Notes: generated by a model from the sequence alone, not told the origin. Positions 44,562-54,038 are shown, counted from the stretch's first letter. The stretch is DNA of 64,000 bases from Betaproteobacteria bacterium (GCA_016716535.1 JADJWD010000005.1:186001-250000), one strand, 5' to 3'. Made by a program: numbers and translations.

Positions 44562-45155
44562 ATGTCCCTCGACCTGCCTTCGTTCGAACCCTCGCGCGAC
44601 AAGAAGGCGTTGCGCCGCCAGCTGCAGGCCGAGCGCCAGAGCCTGCTCGACCGCCATCAGCGCAGCGTGCAGTTGCAGGAGGTGCTGCGCGTGTGGCTGC
44701 TCGCGCGGCCGGAGACGACGATCGGCGCCTACTGGCCGATCAAGGGCGAGTTCGACGCGCTGCCGGCGCTCTATCGCTGGAGCGAGGCGCACGACGAGCG
44801 GCGCATCGGCCTGCCGGTCATCGAGCGCGAGACCAAGGAGCTGCGCTTCCACGTCTGGTACCCCGGCTGCCCGATGGAGGAAGACGCCTACGGCATCCCG
44901 AAGCCCAAGGACACCGAGGCCTTCGAGCCGCAGCTGCTACTGGTTCCCTGTGTCGGCTTCGGCCCGCGCGGATTGCGCCTGGGCTATGGCGGCGGTTTCT
45001 ACGACCGCACGCTCGCACACCTGCAGCCGCGGCCGGTGACCGTGGGCCTGGCGTATTCACACGGCTTCGTGCCCTGGCTCGTCGCGCAGGCGCACGACGT
45101 GCCGCTGGATGCGATCCTCACCGACGAAGGTGCGGCCTGGGACAAGACGGGTTGA
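44562..45155 (+). CDS. 5-formyltetrahydrofolate cyclo-ligase
   Basis: Converts 5-formyl-THF to 5,10-methenyl-THF with ATP. The ~197-residue protein has DKKALRRQLQAERQSLL, IGAYWPIKGEFD, VPCVGFGPRGLRLGYGGGFY and the DRTLAHLQ segment, the family signature. ATG at 44562 or an in-frame ATG at 44547 could be the start; neither has a strong ribosome-binding site. No 6S RNA gene (its usual partner) was seen beside it. Confidence 0.92.
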   Translation: MSLDLPSFEPSRDKKALRRQLQAERQSLLDRHQRSVQLQEVLRVWLLARPETTIGAYWPIKGEFDALPALYRWSEAHDERRIGLPVIERETKELRFHVWYPGCPMEEDAYGIPKPKDTEAFEPQLLLVPCVGFGPRGLRLGYGGGFYDRTLAHLQPRPVTVGLAYSHGFVPWLVAQAHDVPLDAILTDEGAAWDKTG

Positions 45156-45230
45156 TCGGCTGAGCGGCTGCAGTTCGGTCGTCAGGCGACGGGTATTCCT
45201 CGCCGGCAGTCGCGCCTCGGCCCTCGACGC

Positions 45231-46406
45231 TCAGCGTTCCCGCAACCGCAAGAACAACAGCGCCGCCAGCGCCGAGGCGCTGATCGCGCACGACAGCGCC
45301 ATCAGCGTCTGCGGCGAGCGTTGCAGCGCCAGGCCGAAGAGCCACGGCGCCAGCGCTTGCAGCGCCTGCGCGGGCAACGCGAGCCAGCCCTGACGGCGGC
45401 CGTAGCCCTCGGCGCCGAACATCGCCAGCGGCAGCGTCCCCTTGCTGATCGTCAGGATGCCGTTGCCGGCGCCGTGCAGCAGCGCGAACGGCACCGCGGC
45501 CGGAAGGCCGAAGGCGAGCAGCGCCCCGGTGCCCAGCGGCGGGCCGAGCGCCGCGAGCCGCGCCGAGACGAGCGGATGCGCGCGCCGCAGCACGCCGAAC
45601 TCGAGCAGCCGCCCGGCCACCTGCGCCGGCCCGACGAGCGTGCCGACCGCCACCGCCGCGGCGAGCGTCGCGCCGGCGGCCATCAAGAGGCCCGGCAGAT
45701 GCGCGCCGATGCCGGTGGCGACGACCCGCGTCGCGGCGAACATGAAGGCGAGCAGGAACAACGGCGTCCAAGGCACGCGCGCCGGGGCCGATGATGGCGT
45801 TGACGCCGAAGTCGGCGCGGGCGACGCTGCCGGCGCCGGCTCCTCGACCACCCCTCGCCTCGGCAACAGCGCATTCAGCGGCAGCCCCAGCACCAGATGC
45901 AGCGCCGCCCACCCGAAACACGCGCCGCGCCAGCCCCACGCCTCGCTCATCCACGCGGTCAGCGGCCAGCCGACGGTGCTCGCGAAACCGGCGATCAAGG
46001 TGATGCCGGTGATCGGGTTGCGCGACGCGCGGCCGTACAGCCACACGAGGCTCGCGAACGCCGCGTCGTACAGGCCCGCGCCCATCGCCACGCCGAGCAG
46101 CGCCCAGGCGGCGAACATCGTCACCGGCCCTTGGGCGAAGCCCAGCAGTGCGAGGCCGGTTGAAAAGAGCACGTTCGTCGCCATCAGCAACCGGCGCCCG
46201 CCGTGGTGGTCGATGAAGCGGCCACTTGCCGGCCCGACCAGCGCCGACAGCACGAGCGCAAACGAGAAGGCGAGGAAGGCGGTGGCCAGGTCGAGCCCGA
46301 ACTCGCGCGCCGCCGGCGCGGCCAAGAGCGCCGGCAGGTAGTACGACGAGGCCCAGGCCAGCGTCTGCGTGCTGCCCAGCAGCAGCACGACGCCGCGCGT
46401 GTTCAC
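45231..46406 (-). CDS. Major facilitator superfamily transporter
   Basis: A ~391-residue protein with 12 predicted helices, an MFS loop 2-3 motif (GRFIDHHGGRRLL) and a cytoplasmic loop near 200 rich in Ala/Ser/Pro. GTG at 46406 is preferred (aaggtg upstream) over a TTG at 46430. It follows paaZ by about 34 bp on the same strand, so it may move an aromatic or CoA-pathway precursor; the substrate is not deducible. Confidence 0.85.
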   Translation of the reverse strand: MNTRGVVLLLGSTQTLAWASSYYLPALLAAPAAREFGLDLATAFLAFSFALVLSALVGPASGRFIDHHGGRRLLMATNVLFSTGLALLGFAQGPVTMFAAWALLGVAMGAGLYDAAFASLVWLYGRASRNPITGITLIAGFASTVGWPLTAWMSEAWGWRGACFGWAALHLVLGLPLNALLPRRGVVEEPAPAASPAPTSASTPSSAPARVPWTPLFLLAFMFAATRVVATGIGAHLPGLLMAAGATLAAAVAVGTLVGPAQVAGRLLEFGVLRRAHPLVSARLAALGPPLGTGALLAFGLPAAVPFALLHGAGNGILTISKGTLPLAMFGAEGYGRRQGWLALPAQALQALAPWLFGLALQRSPQTLMALSCAISASALAALLFLRLRER

Positions 46407-46440
46407 GCGAGCGTCACCTTTGCGCCGCAATCTGCGCGCT

Positions 46441-48486
46441 TCATCCGCGCTTGGCCACGAGCGTCAGGATGTCGTAGCTCGCGACGACCTCGCCATGCTG
46501 GTTCGTCACCTCCACGTCCCAGGCGACGACGCCCTGGCCGACGCCATCGGGGCCCTTCCTGCGCCGGTCGATCTTGCGCTTGGCCGTCAGGCGCGCGCGG
46601 ATCGTGTCGCCGATCGCCACGGGCTTGACGAAGCGCAGCGTGTCGAGGCCGTAGTTCGCGAGCACCGGCCCCTCGGCCGGGCTGACGAAAAGGCCCGCGG
46701 CCGCGGAGAGCACGAAGTAGCCGTGCGCGATGCGCTTGCCGAACGGCGACTTCGCGGCGGCGATCTCGTCGAAGTGCATGTAGAAGAAGTCGCCGCTCAG
46801 GCCGCCGAAGGCGACGATGTCGGCTTCGCTGACGGTGCGCCGGTGCGTCAGCAGGCTCTCGCCGATCTGCAGGTCCTCGAAGTGGCGGCGGAACGGGTGG
46901 ATCTCCGTCTCGACGAGCTTGGCGCCGCGCATGTACTCGCCGGTGACGGCCGCGAGCATCGACGGCGACCCCTGCACCGCGGTGCGTTGCAGGTAGTGCT
47001 TGACGGCGCGCAGGCCACCGAGTTCTTCACCGCCGCCGGCGCGGCCTGGGCCGCCATGCTTGAGGCCCGGCAGCGGCGAGCCGTGGCCGGTGCTCTCGGC
47101 CGCCGCTTCGCGGTCGAGTACGAGGAAGCGGCCGTGCAGCGCCGCGACCTGCGGCACGACGCGCGCCGCGGTCGCCGGGTCCTTCGTCACCAGCGTGCCG
47201 ACGAGGCTGCCGCGGCCGCGCGCCGCGAGCGCCACCGCCTCGTCGAGATCGTCGTAAGGCATCAGCGTGCTTACCGGGCCGAAGGCTTCGACGTCGTGTA
47301 CCGCGTCGTTGGCCATCGGCTTCGCGCACAAGAGCAGCGTCGGCGCGAAGAACGCGCCCTCGGCGACGCCGTCGCCTTGCGGCTCGAGTCCATGGCGCTC
47401 GCCGAACACGACTTCGTTGCCGGCGGAAAGCGCCGCGACGCGCTCGGCCACGTCGCGCTGCTGCGCCTTCGACGCGAGCGCGCCCATGCGCACGGCCTCC
47501 AACGCCGGGTCGCCGACGACCACTTTCGCCAGTCGCTCGGCGAGCTTTTTCGCCACCGCGTCGAGGTGTTTGCGCGGCACGATCGCACGGCGGATCGCGG
47601 TGCACTTCTGGCCCGCCTTCACCGTCATCTCGCGCGCCACCTCCTTGACGAAGAGGTCGAACTCCTCGTCGCCGGGGCTCACGTCGGGCGCGAGGATCGC
47701 GCAGTTCAGCGAATCGGCCTCGGCGTTGAACGGGATCGAGCGGCGCAGGAGGTTTGCGTTCGTGCGCAGCTTCATCGCCGTGTCGGCGCTGCCGGTGAAG
47801 GTGACGACATCGCTCTCGACGAGCCGGTCGAGCAGGTCGCCGGTGCTGCCGATGACGAGCTGCAGCGCGCCGGCGGGCAGCAGGCCCGATTCGAGCATCA
47901 GCCGCACGCAGCGCTCGGTGAGGTAGCTCGTCGCCGTCGCCGGCTTGGCGATCGTCGGCATGCCGGCCAGGAACGTCGGCGCGAACTTCTCGAGCAGCCC
48001 CCACACCGGGAAATTGAACGCGTTGATGTGCACCGCGACGCCGCGCCGCGGCACGAGGATGTGCGTGCCCGCGAAGCCGCCTTTCTTGGACAGCGGCATC
48101 GCCGGCCCCTCGTGCACGACGTTGCCCGAAGGCAGCTCGTTGCCGCCGGTGCCCGCGTAGGCGAAGAGCGTGCCGGTGCCGCCCTCGATGTCGATCCAGC
48201 CGTCAGCGCGCGTGGCACCCGTGTGCGCCGAGACCGCGTACAGCTCTTCCTTGCGCTCACCGAGGAACTTGGCCAGCGCCTTCAACCGCTCGGCGCGCTC
48301 CTGGAAGTCGAGCTTCAGCAGCGCCGGCACGCCGGCCGAGCGTGCGTGGGACAGCGCCTCGGCGAAGTCGATGCTCTCGGCGTGCGTGTGGAAGACGGGG
48401 CGGCCGTTGACGGCCGAAAGCAGCGGCTCACGCGGCTCCTGGCCGACCCAGCGGCCGGCGATGTGGCTTTGCAGGACGGGGGGCAC
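46441..48486 (-). CDS. paaZ: Bifunctional oxepin-CoA hydrolase / semialdehyde dehydrogenase
   Basis: Ring-opening enzyme of aerobic phenylacetate degradation. At 681 residues it equals E. coli PaaZ in length. The N-terminal aldehyde dehydrogenase domain has FNAEADSLNCAIL (general base Glu) and KAGQKCTAIRRAI (nucleophile Cys). The C-terminal MaoC-like hydratase (from ~545) has GDFFYMHFDE and GKRIAHGYFVLSAAAG. GTG at 48486 gives PPVLQSHIAGRWVG. No other paa genes are in the window, so it is an orphan here; related ALDH-MaoC fusions act in benzoyl-CoA epoxide pathways. Confidence 0.92.
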   Translation of the reverse strand: MPPVLQSHIAGRWVGQEPREPLLSAVNGRPVFHTHAESIDFAEALSHARSAGVPALLKLDFQERAERLKALAKFLGERKEELYAVSAHTGATRADGWIDIEGGTGTLFAYAGTGGNELPSGNVVHEGPAMPLSKKGGFAGTHILVPRRGVAVHINAFNFPVWGLLEKFAPTFLAGMPTIAKPATATSYLTERCVRLMLESGLLPAGALQLVIGSTGDLLDRLVESDVVTFTGSADTAMKLRTNANLLRRSIPFNAEADSLNCAILAPDVSPGDEEFDLFVKEVAREMTVKAGQKCTAIRRAIVPRKHLDAVAKKLAERLAKVVVGDPALEAVRMGALASKAQQRDVAERVAALSAGNEVVFGERHGLEPQGDGVAEGAFFAPTLLLCAKPMANDAVHDVEAFGPVSTLMPYDDLDEAVALAARGRGSLVGTLVTKDPATAARVVPQVAALHGRFLVLDREAAAESTGHGSPLPGLKHGGPGRAGGGEELGGLRAVKHYLQRTAVQGSPSMLAAVTGEYMRGAKLVETEIHPFRRHFEDLQIGESLLTHRRTVSEADIVAFGGLSGDFFYMHFDEIAAAKSPFGKRIAHGYFVLSAAAGLFVSPAEGPVLANYGLDTLRFVKPVAIGDTIRARLTAKRKIDRRRKGPDGVGQGVVAWDVEVTNQHGEVVASYDILTLVAKRG

Positions 48487-48558
48487 GTGGTCTCCGTTTG
48501 TGGTTGGTGGTGCGAAGGGGGCAGTGTCGCACTGGCAACCGGGGCTTCGACACGGGGG

Positions 48559-48583
48559 GCTTCGACAGGCTCGGCCCGAACGG
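48559..48583 (+). repeat. Short dispersed repeat, second copy
   Basis: gcttcgacaggctcggcccg followed by aacgg; differs from the copy at 38737 at a few positions. It lies in the 229-bp gap between paaZ and the dehydrogenase gene. Confidence 0.65.
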
Positions 48584-48649
48584 TGGTGGGACCGGTGCGG
48601 TCTTCGCATGCCACCGCGGCCTTGCTCGCTACGCCCGTTGTGCGCCCGC

Positions 48650-48702
48650 GCTTCGATACCTCAGCGCGAACGGAGCGTGCTTCGATACCTCAGCACGAAC
48701 GG
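48650..48702 (+). repeat. Two tandem copies of a related 24-nt repeat
   Basis: gcttcgatacctcagcgcga plus acgg at 48650-48673 and again, with one change, at 48679-48702, spaced 29 bp start to start. They resemble the gcttcgaca-ctcagc dispersed repeat. Confidence 0.7.
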
Positions 48703-48715
48703 GGTCTTGCTCCGA

Positions 48716-50191
48716 TCACACGCACAACGTCGACACGCTCTTCGTGTTGAGGTACGCCTCCAGCGCCTCGGGCCCGCCCTCGCTGCCGTAGCCCGAATCC
48801 TTGATGCCGCCGAACGGCATCTCGGGCCACGGCGCGGCCGGCTGGTTGATCCACAGCATGCCGGTCTGCAGGTTTTCGGCCAGCTGCTGCGCCGTCTTCA
48901 GCGAACTCGTGAACGCGTACGACGCCAGGCCGTAGGGCAGCCGGTTCGCCTCGGCGATGGCGTCTTCGAGCTTGTCGAAGCCCCACACCGCGGCCAGCGG
49001 GCCGAACGGCTCCTCGTTGAAGACGAGACTGTCACGCGACACGTCCACCAGCACCGTCGGTGCGAAGAAGTTGCCCATCGCGCCGACGCGCTCGCCGCCG
49101 GTGGCCACCGTCGCGCCGTGCTTCACCGCGTCGGCCGTCAGCCGCTCCATGGCCGCCAGCCGCCGCGGGTTCGCCAGCGGCCCCATGCCGGTTTCCTTCT
49201 CGAGCCCCGAGCCGACCTTGATCGCGCGCGTGTTCGCGACCAGCCCGTCGACGAACGCCTGGCGCACGCTGTTTGCGACGAGAAAACGCGTCGGCGAGAT
49301 GCATACCTGGCCGGCGTTGCGGATCTTGGCCAGCGCGGCGATCTTCGCGGCGCGCTCGACATCGCAGTCCTCGGCGACGATCACCGGCGCGTGGCCGCCC
49401 AGCTCCATCGTCACGCGCTTCATGTGCGCGCCGGCCAGCGCCGCGAGCTGCTTGCCTACCGGCGTGCTGCCGGTGAATGTGACCTTGCGGATCACCGGGT
49501 GCGGGATCAGGTACTCGCTGATCTCGGCCGGCACGCCGTAGACCAGGCCGATGACGCCCGCCGGCACGCCGGCGTCGGCAAAGGCGCGGATCAGCTCGGC
49601 GGGCGAGGCCGGCGTCTCCTCGGGCGCCTTGACGATGAACGAGCAACCCGTGGCCAGCGCCGCCGAGAGCTTGCGCACCACCTGGTTGATCGGGAAGTTC
49701 CACGGCGTGAACGCCGCCACCGGGCCCACCGGCTCCTTGTAGATCTGCATCGATTGGCCCGCGCCGCGCGGCGGCGCGATGCGGCCGTAGACGCGCCGGC
49801 CCTCCTCGGCGAACCACTCGATGATCTCGACGGCGAACAGCACCTCGGCCTTCGCTTCGGCCAGCGGCTTGCCCTGCTCCATCGTCATCAGCCGGGCGAT
49901 CGCCTCGGCGCGCTCGGCCACCAGGCGCGCGGCTTCGCGCATCACCTTTGCGCGCTGCGCCGCGGGCGTCTTGCGCCAGACCTCGAAGCCCTTGGCGGCG
50001 GCTTCCAGCGCCTCGTCGAGGTCGGCGCGGCGCGCGAGTGCGACCGTGCCGAGCGTCTCGTCGGTGGCCGGGTTCTTCACTGGCAGCGTCTCGCCGGCCT
50101 TGGCGCCGCGCCACTGGCCGGCGATGAAGAGCTGGACGTCGGGGTAGGCGGCCGTGGCGTTGGGGGCGGCCTGGGCGGTGGCGGTGTTCAT
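48716..50191 (-). CDS. NAD(P)-dependent succinate-semialdehyde-type dehydrogenase
   Basis: A 491-residue aldehyde dehydrogenase. FTPWNFPINQVVRKLSAALA, FTGSTPVGKQLAALA, TMELGGHAPVIVAEDCDVER (base Glu) and IRNAGQVCISPTRFLV (nucleophile Cys) match the GabD/SSADH group. The product of a semialdehyde, probably succinate, would enter the TCA cycle. It reads leftward towards paaZ but the repeat-filled 229-bp gap argues for separate transcription. It is divergent from the VOC gene. Confidence 0.9.
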   Translation of the reverse strand: MNTATAQAAPNATAAYPDVQLFIAGQWRGAKAGETLPVKNPATDETLGTVALARRADLDEALEAAAKGFEVWRKTPAAQRAKVMREAARLVAERAEAIARLMTMEQGKPLAEAKAEVLFAVEIIEWFAEEGRRVYGRIAPPRGAGQSMQIYKEPVGPVAAFTPWNFPINQVVRKLSAALATGCSFIVKAPEETPASPAELIRAFADAGVPAGVIGLVYGVPAEISEYLIPHPVIRKVTFTGSTPVGKQLAALAGAHMKRVTMELGGHAPVIVAEDCDVERAAKIAALAKIRNAGQVCISPTRFLVANSVRQAFVDGLVANTRAIKVGSGLEKETGMGPLANPRRLAAMERLTADAVKHGATVATGGERVGAMGNFFAPTVLVDVSRDSLVFNEEPFGPLAAVWGFDKLEDAIAEANRLPYGLASYAFTSSLKTAQQLAENLQTGMLWINQPAAPWPEMPFGGIKDSGYGSEGGPEALEAYLNTKSVSTLCV

Positions 50192-50435
50192 GGCTCGTCG
50201 GGGTTGGATGCAAAACCGGATCGGGCGGCGATTGTCGGCCCTGCGCGGAAACCTGCTTGCCCAGCCCCATCTGCCGGCCGACGTCCTGGTACACGCGCGT
50301 GCACTCGCGCCTGGGCCGGGCGAACGCGAGCGAGGGCGAGCGAACGCGACGGCGCCAATGCCTGCGTCGCGAGCGCGGCATCGGCCGCGCCGCAGAATGC
50401 CCGGCCCGATGCGTCACACGACAGGAGCCCCCGAC

Positions 50436-50909
50436 ATGGCGATCAAGGCCATCCCCGACGGTTACCACAGCGTCACGCCGTACCTGATCGTCAGCGGCGC
50501 GGCCGAGGCGATCGAGTTCTACAAGAAGGCGTTCGGCGCCACCGAGCTGATGCGCATGCCGACGCCCGACGGCAAGGTCGTGCATGCCGAGATCAGGATC
50601 GGCGACTCGGCCGTCATGCTGGCCGACGAGACCGACGACATGAAGGGCGGCGCGTACCGCAGCCCGAAGTCGCTCGGCGCCTGCTCGACCTCGCTGATGG
50701 TGTACGTGCCCGACGTGGACCGGCTGCACAAGCAGGCGGTCGCCGCCGGCGCGCGCGAGTTGCGGCCGCCCGAGAACCAGTTCTACGGCGACCGCAGCGC
50801 GACGCTGGCCGACCCGTTCGGCCACGTCTGGACGATCGCCACGCACGTCGAGGACGTGGCGCCCGACGAGATGGAGCGCCGCGCCGCCAAGCTGTTCGGC
50901 AAGGGCTGA
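50436..50909 (+). CDS. VOC/PhnB-like glyoxalase-fold protein
   Basis: A 157-residue protein with one vicinal-oxygen-chelate unit: YHSVTPYLIVSGAAEAIEFY, HAEIRIGDSAVMLADET, VYVPDVDRLHKQAVAAGARE and RSATLADPFGHVWTIATH. It resembles PhnB-like proteins of unknown activity; His and Glu that could bind metal are present. ATG at 50436 follows acaggag. The 244-bp region upstream, shared with the divergent dehydrogenase, shows no other gene. Confidence 0.87.
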   Translation: MAIKAIPDGYHSVTPYLIVSGAAEAIEFYKKAFGATELMRMPTPDGKVVHAEIRIGDSAVMLADETDDMKGGAYRSPKSLGACSTSLMVYVPDVDRLHKQAVAAGARELRPPENQFYGDRSATLADPFGHVWTIATHVEDVAPDEMERRAAKLFGKG

Positions 50910-50934
50910 AGCGCGGGGCTCGCCCGCGCCGCGC

Positions 50935-51912
50935 TCAACTCGTCTTCGCCATCCCCAGCCGCTGGATCGTCGCCTTTTCCGCCTCGTAGGTCTCGCGCGC
51001 CCACTTCGTGTAGGTGTCGGTGTCCATGTAGATGATCGACTGGTCGTACTTGTCGAAGGTGGCGAGGACGGCCGGGTCGTCCAGCGTCTTCTTGAAGCCG
51101 TCGTGCAGCGCCTTCACGACCGCGGGGTCCATGCCCTTGGGGCCGCAGACGCCGAACGGCGAGTCGCTCACCGTCTTGAAGCCGAGTTCGTCGAGCGTCG
51201 GCACGTTCGGCCAGCGCTTCGTGCGCTTGCTGCCGTAGGTGGCCAGGAGGCGCAGCTTGCCGGCGTCGACGTGCGGGCCCCAGCCGGTGGCGTCGCTGGC
51301 GCCCATCGTGTGGCCGCCGAGCACGGCTTGCATGTTGTCGGCGTTGCCCTTGAACGGCACGTGCAGCAGCTTGATGCCGGCGCGCTGCGCGAACTCTTCC
51401 ACCGCCAGGTGCGGGCTCGTGCCGATGCCGGTGGAGCCGTAGCTGAACTTGCCCGGGTTGGCCTTCGCGTAGTCGACGAGGTCCTTGATGCTCTTGATGG
51501 GCGACTCGGTGGGCACGACGAGACCGAAGGTGTAGCCGGTGAGGCAGGCGATCCAGGTGAAGTCCTTCAGCGTGTCGAAGGCCGTCTTCTGCATGTGCGG
51601 GATGCGGAAGACGCCGTGCGGCACCTGCGCGAGCGTGTAGCCGTCGGGCTTGGCGCTGACGAGTTCGTTGGCGCCGAGCATGCCGCCGGCGCCCGGCTTG
51701 TTCTCGATGACGACCTTCTGGCCGAGCGCGCGGCTGGCGCTGTCGGCGATGGCACGCATCACCGCGTCGGTGCTGCCGCCCGCGGGCCAGGGGCAGATGT
51801 ACTTGATCGGCTGCGCGGGAAACGCCTGCGCGATGGCCAGGCGCGGGGCGGCGATGGTCGCGATGCCGGTGGCGGCGCCAACGATGACGCGACGGCGAGA
51901 GATGGGGTGCAT
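50935..51912 (-). CDS. Bug-family tripartite tricarboxylate transporter solute-binding protein
   Basis: A 325-residue periplasmic binding protein: Tat/Sec-like signal (SRRRVIVGAATGIATIA, cleavage near AIA-QAFP), then YICPWPAGGSTDAVMRAIAD, IENKPGAGGMLGANELVSAK, DGYTLAQVPHG and FSYGSTGIGTSPHLAVEEFA, which are Bug family landmarks. No TctA/TctB membrane genes are nearby. It lies downstream of a second Bug gene, 124 bp away, on the LigAB strand. Confidence 0.92.
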   Translation of the reverse strand: MHPISRRRVIVGAATGIATIAAPRLAIAQAFPAQPIKYICPWPAGGSTDAVMRAIADSASRALGQKVVIENKPGAGGMLGANELVSAKPDGYTLAQVPHGVFRIPHMQKTAFDTLKDFTWIACLTGYTFGLVVPTESPIKSIKDLVDYAKANPGKFSYGSTGIGTSPHLAVEEFAQRAGIKLLHVPFKGNADNMQAVLGGHTMGASDATGWGPHVDAGKLRLLATYGSKRTKRWPNVPTLDELGFKTVSDSPFGVCGPKGMDPAVVKALHDGFKKTLDDPAVLATFDKYDQSIIYMDTDTYTKWARETYEAEKATIQRLGMAKTS

Positions 51913-51996
51913 GCGTGTCTCCAGTATTGACGGTGCCTTCGGGTGCTCAGGCCGGCGACCGCCGCGGAACCGGCTCTGCCGGGCCGTTGGCGGTGC

Positions 51997-52035
51997 CCCC
52001 TGGGGGGAGGCGGCCGCCGGGCCGCTTCAGGGGGG
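51997..52035 (-). repeat. Long GC-rich hairpin between two Bug genes
   Basis: Outer arms ccccctg/caggggg enclose inner gaggcggcc/ggccgcttc with a gccg loop, just after the stop of the upstream Bug gene. There is no T-run, so it may stabilise the 3' end or be a dispersed repeat rather than an intrinsic terminator. Confidence 0.6.
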
Positions 52036-52036
52036 A

Positions 52037-53017
52037 TCAGTCAGCGCGGGCGCCGGATTCCTTGACGACCTTGGCCCACTTCGTGATTTCGGCGGCCTGG
52101 AACTTCGCCAGCTCGTCGGGGGTCGAGATCCACGCCTCGAGGCCGAGCATCTTCAGCTTGTCGGCCACGTCGGGCAGCGCGAAGACGCGCTTGATCTCGG
52201 CGTTGAGGCGTTCGACCAGCTCGCGCGGCGTGTTCGCCGGCGCGAAGACGGCGAACCACGTCGTCGCCTCGAAGCCGGGCACCGACTCGGCCACCGTCGG
52301 CACGTCGGGCGCGGCGGCGCTGCGCTTGGCGGTCGTCTGCGCCAGCGCGCGGATCTTGCCTTCCTTGGCCATCGGCAGCGCCGAGGGCATGTTGTCGAAC
52401 ATCACCTGGATCTGGCCGCCGATGAGGTCGGGGATCGCGAACTGCCGGCCCTTGTACGGCACGTGCTGCATCTTCGTGCCGGTGAGCGATTTGAAGAGTT
52501 CACCCGAGATGTGCACCGAGGTGCCGACGCCCGGCGAGCCGAAGCTGAGCTTGTCGGGATTGGCCTTCATGTAGGCGACGAGTTCGGCCACCGTCTTCAC
52601 CGGCAGGCCGTTGTGCACGACGAGCAGGTTCGGCGCCGAGGCGATGTGCGCGACCGGCGCGAAGTCGCGCACCATGTCGTACGGCATCTTCGAGTACAGC
52701 GCGCCGTTGATCGAATGCGTGCCGACCGTGCCCATGACGAGCGTGTGTCCGTCGGGCGGCGCCTTGGCCACCGCGTCGGCGCCGATGTTGCCGCCGGCGC
52801 CGGGCTTGTTCTCGACGACGATCGGCTGGCCGAGCTGCGCCTTGTCGGCGAACAGCCGCGCCAGGATGTCGGGCGCGCCGCCGGTGGGGAAGGTGACGAC
52901 CATGCGCAGCGGCTTCGTCGGAAAGCCCTGCGCCCAGGCCGGGGCGGGGGCCACCCAGGCGGCGGCGATCACCGCCGAAGCAGCGGCGGCAAGAAGGGTT
53001 CGGCGCGCAGGTCGCAT
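52037..53017 (-). CDS. Bug-family tripartite tricarboxylate transporter solute-binding protein
   Basis: A 326-residue protein with signal peptide (LLAAAASAVIAAAWVAPAPA then WAQGFPTKP). Bug landmarks are VVTFPTGGAPDILARLFADK, VENKPGAGGNIGADAVAKA, HVPYKGRQFAIPDLIGGQIQ and FEATTWFAVFAPANTP. It follows ligAB in the same direction, so its ligand may be an aromatic acid degraded by LigAB; that is inference. It is only moderately similar to the next Bug protein, so not a recent duplication. Confidence 0.92.
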   Translation of the reverse strand: MRPARRTLLAAAASAVIAAAWVAPAPAWAQGFPTKPLRMVVTFPTGGAPDILARLFADKAQLGQPIVVENKPGAGGNIGADAVAKAPPDGHTLVMGTVGTHSINGALYSKMPYDMVRDFAPVAHIASAPNLLVVHNGLPVKTVAELVAYMKANPDKLSFGSPGVGTSVHISGELFKSLTGTKMQHVPYKGRQFAIPDLIGGQIQVMFDNMPSALPMAKEGKIRALAQTTAKRSAAAPDVPTVAESVPGFEATTWFAVFAPANTPRELVERLNAEIKRVFALPDVADKLKMLGLEAWISTPDELAKFQAAEITKWAKVVKESGARAD

Positions 53018-53148
53018 CGGCTGTCTCCGTTGTGCGGCCTCGAACGGGCCGCCTTGCGGAAACAGGATACGAGAGAGCCCGCCGGGGCGCGTACAGGGTT
53101 GGCCCGGTCGGATGCGCCCGAGGGCGTCACCTATGCGACAGGCGACGG

Positions 53149-53178
53149 GTTCGGGCCGCAGATCGAGCGGGCCCGAAC
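53149..53178 (-). terminator. Hairpin downstream of ligB
   Basis: gttcgggcc (53149-53157) pairs perfectly with ggcccgaac (53170-53178), 15 nt after the ligB stop. No T-run follows, so it could be a Rho-dependent end, an mRNA-stability element or partial terminator before the Bug gene. Confidence 0.45.
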
Positions 53179-53192
53179 GGCGAGCTGAAGCT

Positions 53193-54038
53193 TCAGCCCG
53201 CCGCCGGCTCCAGCACCATCAGGCCCGACGCCGTGTTCGAGATCGGGATGTGATAGTTCTGGTGCACGCGCTTTGCCGGCCCGTTGCCGAGCGCGCCGCG
53301 CGCCGCGAGCCACATCACGAGCTCGACGCCCTGCGTGCCGGTCTTCTCGACCAGTTCGTGGATGCTGTACTGCGTCGCCCAGCGCGGGTCGGCGACGAGG
53401 CTTTCCATGAACTTCAGGTCGAAGTCCTTGTTGATGAAGCCGGCGCGCTCGCCGTCGAGCTGGTGCGACAGGCCGCCGGTGCCCATGATCAGCACGCGCT
53501 CGTTGCCCTGCCACGAGCGGATCGCGTCACCCACCGCCTCGCCGAGCGCGTAGCAGCGCTTGGCGCTGGGCAGCGGGAACTGCACGGTGTTGATGCACAC
53601 CGGCACGATGCGCACCGGCCACTTCTGGTCGGGCCACAGCAGCGCCAGCGGCAGCGACAGCGCGTGGTCGATCACCATCTCCTGGCAGGTGACGAGGTCG
53701 AAGTCGCGCTCGATGACCTTGTCGATGATGTGCCAGGCGAGCTTCTGCTCGCCCTTCACCGGCGGCAGCTCGGGGATGCCCCAGCCCTCGTCGGCGTTGC
53801 GGTACTCGGCCGCCGCGCCGACCGCGAAGGTGGGCATCTTGTCGAGGAAGAAGTTCAGGCCGTGGTCGTTGTAGAAGGCGACGATCACGTCGGGCTTCTT
53901 CTCGGCCAGCCAGCGGTGCACCGGCGGAAAGCCGTCGAAGAACGGCTTCCAGTACGGGTCGCCTTGCAGGTTCTTGGCAATCGCGCGGCCGATGGCCGGC
54001 ACGTGCGAGGTGGTGACGCTGCCGATGATCTGGGCCAT
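53193..54038 (-). CDS. ligB: Class III extradiol dioxygenase beta (catalytic) subunit, LigB type
   Basis: Catalytic subunit of a protocatechuate 4,5-dioxygenase-type enzyme. The 281-residue protein has iron ligands His12 (TTSHVPAIGRAI) and His59 (AFYNDHGLNFF), and the catalytic His segment MGTGGLSHQLDGERAG; SLPLALLWPDQKWPVRIVPV is also family typical. It is paired with the LigA-like gene (57 bp upstream), giving the full two-subunit enzyme. The exact substrate (protocatechuate, gallate or relatives) cannot be told from sequence, since lig/pmd downstream genes are absent. Confidence 0.92.
   Translation of the reverse strand: MAQIIGSVTTSHVPAIGRAIAKNLQGDPYWKPFFDGFPPVHRWLAEKKPDVIVAFYNDHGLNFFLDKMPTFAVGAAAEYRNADEGWGIPELPPVKGEQKLAWHIIDKVIERDFDLVTCQEMVIDHALSLPLALLWPDQKWPVRIVPVCINTVQFPLPSAKRCYALGEAVGDAIRSWQGNERVLIMGTGGLSHQLDGERAGFINKDFDLKFMESLVADPRWATQYSIHELVEKTGTQGVELVMWLAARGALGNGPAKRVHQNYHIPISNTASGLMVLEPAAG

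Noticed and set aside
46369..48750. 793-codon open frame on the plus strand
   Set aside because: Antisense to paaZ, which has full family length and catalytic residues.
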